Below, one piece after another: positions 62,108 through 64,000 of a stretch of DNA of 64,000 nucleotides (the first letter of the stretch is position 1; every line of letters starts with the position of its first letter). Made by a program: the position numbers and the translations under genes. The notes beneath the pieces were generated by a model. It had not been told where the DNA came from. It saw only the letters and a list, made by a program, of their open reading frames with translations, and ran no database searches. Origin of the DNA: Mayfieldus sp963740555 (GTDB taxonomy: Bacteria > Actinomycetota > Thermoleophilia > Solirubrobacterales > 70-9); contig CAVUES010000015.1 of the NCBI GenBank assembly GCA_963740555.1, forward strand, positions 124,001 to 188,000. Direction: 5' to 3'.

Positions 62108-63033
62108 CTAGTCCGCGCTTCCCGTGAGGGCGTACTGCCGTAGTGCGTCGGCGTCAAGATCGTTAATCCCGAGCCGAGTTGCGTTGAGCTCTTCGCTTGC
62201 CAGATCCACTTCAGTTGCGATCGATGCCAGGTTCACAAGCGATTCCATCGTCTTCATGTCAACACCGGTGGTCGCGGCCAGAGCAGCCATCGGCACAAGG
62301 CCGTAGCCGATGTCCTCCCTGATGTAGCGATGGTCTAACGAGGACGGCGCCTGGATCAACTGATTCGGTGGACTCTCCAGGACGGCGCGATGCGTATCGC
62401 CGGACTTCTAAGCCTCTTCGGTCGTATAGCTCTCTTCGTAAAAGAGCTCCAGGAACGTCGGGCTCCAGGCCAAGGGCAGCGCCAATGGCTATGCGCTCGG
62501 CGTCGGTTGGGCGATGATTAGGCTAAAAGATGGGGTGGTGCTCTCTGAGTAGAAGAGAAACGCTTCGATGGCTTCGATCTGCGTTGCGTTGAGGAGCATC
62601 GGGCTAGGGTGCATCAACGCGTTGAGGTTGTTTAGCGATGTCTACAGGACTGAGGACGCGGGCGAGCGAACTGAAAGAGTTACTGAATAGAGCTAACATC
62701 TCATCAGTTCGCGATGCTGGAAGCGCGGCGAAGAAGCTTCTCGGAGCGCTTCCAGACGGTTACCTCGGCAGGCGCTGTGATCTGGCAGATGTAGGGCAGC
62801 GTGTTTGTCTCGGCGATGTTGCGAGGGGGCTCGCCACGCACACGCGAGACAACTTGCGCGAAGAACATCGCGCCTCCCGTGTGCCCCGGGGCCAGAAGGA
62901 GACTGTGATTCCGGGTCAAGTGGGGGGCTATCGCCTCGGCGTAGTACTCAAGCGTCGACGTCGGGACTATCACGACGATCTGCTCTGCGCCGCTAACTGC
63001 TTCTCTCAGATCGAAAGAGAGCTTGTGTATCTG
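62108..63033 (-). pseudogene. Octopine/nopaline-dehydrogenase-family protein, frameshifted
   Basis: Family segments occur in order on the minus strand: FDLREAVSGAEQIVVIVPTS, APGHTGGAMFFAQVV, AETNTLPYICQITAPAEVTV, LNALMHPSPMLLNATQIEAI, DAERIAIGAALGLEPD, and SLDHRYIREDIGYGLVPMAA near 62340. They lie in different frames, with at least two breaks and a stop at 62415-62430. The dinucleotide-binding start is not recognisable beyond 63033. NAD(P)-dependent opine-type dehydrogenase; probably partner of the LLM enzyme in a lost catabolic unit. Confidence 0.68.
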
Positions 63034-63111
63034 CTACACTTCGCGGTCTTCGGGATCTATGAATCTATAGCTTTGAGCTGTTGAAGCGGTTCGAGGCGAG
63101 ATGGTGTTCGA

Positions 63112-64000
63112 TTGAACTGGGTCAACTCTCAGCTATTCAGGGTCAGTTCGACTGCTGCTGCGCTATTGCTGTTCTCAGCTCTGATGATCGAGATCGCTAC
63201 AGTCTATGATGTGTGTGCTCTCGACGGTGTATTGCTGCACCTTCTCGATGTCGATGTCGATCTCTCAACTTGGCTTTTGCGGGACTGGCAAGCTACTGTC
63301 GCGGAAATCTATCGGCTCGGCTAGTACGTCGACGGTGTATGTGTCTACGACTACTTGAGTCGATTGCTGACTCTCTAGGCTGCTGATAGGAATCTCGCAT
63401 CTCTCGCTGAGGCTCTATATCGCGCTGGCGAGATGAATGTTAGCGAGATTGCTAACGCTTGTCTAGTCGGAGCTATTGACGTTGATCGCGATGCTGTTCG
63501 CTAGGGCTACTGCGTCAGCTAGCATGGCTCTGTGTATTCTGCTGACTTTGATCTAGTACACGGACAACAGTGACGATGCGCTGCGCTGCGCGATCTCTGC
63601 GATGTCGAACGCGTTCTAAGCGGACTCATCGACTATCTGCGGCCGTCTACGCGCTGTCTGAGATCTGCTATCGCTTCGATCTCGCAGAGACTGCTAGACA
63701 AAGCGCAGTGACAGATCAAGAAGGCTGAGAAGAATGCGCTGTGCTACTGAGACCGAACTATGAGACTTATTTGCATCGACTGCGATGTCGACAAGGTCTA
63801 TGACTGCTGAAAAGACTTAGCGAATGAGATCTACGTCGAGCTAGAGATCTACGCTGATCTACAGCTAGATCGCTAGTACGCTCTCTACGGTGACAGCAAG
63901 AGCTTCTGTGACCGCTTCGACTACGAGCAACAAGCTGATGCTGTGAGTGATCGGGATCTCAGTCCGGTGTTGCCCACCGAGCAGCTCGTAGACCGGGATC
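63112..64000 (+). other. Coding-like frame with in-frame TAG and TGA, runs off right edge
   Basis: From TTG 63112 one plus-strand frame has protein-like composition to the window end (for example NLASLAEALYRAGEMNVSEI and KDLANEIYVELEIYADLQLD), with G at about half of first codon positions in places. It contains five TAG (63322, 63376, 63502, 63520, 63874) and four TGA (63571, 63709, 63748, 63808) but no TAA. The stop density is not below chance, so the case rests on composition. A conventional gene of 70 residues (63112-63324) is the minimum reading. No family recognised. Confidence 0.45.

Overview
The window is a piece of a high-G+C actinobacterial chromosome (roughly two thirds G+C by eye, strong G/C at third codon positions). 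Gene content fits a deep-branching actinobacterium such as Thermoleophilia/Solirubrobacterales: K+-independent H+-pyrophosphatase, YbdK-type glutamate-cysteine ligase beside Rex, a SigB/SigF-type sigma factor, F420-type DDN reductase, LLM flavoenzyme and an actinobacterial-type LexA box. The lineage is inferred from content, not from a marker-gene comparison.

Layout. 0-3.2 kb: RTX lipoprotein running off the left edge, a DHA2-like exporter, a tandem 59-bp repeat and a small secreted protein. 3.3-14.2 kb: uvrB, a DivIVA-like protein, exporter/hydrolase genes, uvrA with a LexA box, a ROK kinase and a hexapeptide acyltransferase. 14.3-17.7 kb: secreted beta-propeller, DUF1028 protein, YjbQ-like protein, DUF378 protein and a four-hairpin cluster. 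17.9-21 kb (minus): pantothenate operon (DUF2520 reductase-panC-panD-panB). 21-25.3 kb: GNAT, FmdB zinc ribbon, type-4 UDG, then tsaE-tsaB-rimI-tsaD for t6A tRNA modification. 25.3-38 kb: glutaredoxin-rex-ybdK cluster, hppA, an FMN hydroxyacid oxidase, two APC-USP permeases, two TrkA-type proteins and a ferredoxin-reductase-like flavoprotein. 38-46.4 kb: tRNA-Gln, an SOS-box HNH gene that looks acquired, DUF167, a lipoprotein, a heterodimeric ABC exporter, a cyclic-nucleotide-domain protein and a sigma factor. 46.7-54.8 kb: accessory genes (methyltransferases, SQR-like flavoprotein, SnoaL/ABM enzymes, a ferric-reductase-like membrane protein) separated by copies of a short dispersed repeat.

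55-64 kb differs from the rest. It holds a transposase with several frameshifts, a YVTN/PKD protein, 3'-fragments of tRNA-Met and tRNA-Pro (integration scars), and frameshifted epimerase, GntR, LLM and octopine-dehydrogenase-type genes. Many frameshifts look like one missing G or C, so assembly error and real decay both remain possible. From 63.1 kb the G+C drops to about half, CTAG becomes common, and one plus-strand frame reads like protein to the window end but contains TAG and TGA.

The most novel signal is a set of small repeats inside or tightly coupled to genes. A 36-bp palindrome with compensatory arm changes sits four times, always in the same reading phase, in two unrelated proteins. 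A second palindrome is inserted in uvrA and in the same ABC exporter. A tandem mini-ORF repeat encoding a basic ~19-residue peptide sits directly in front of two unrelated genes, joined by overlapping stop and start codons.
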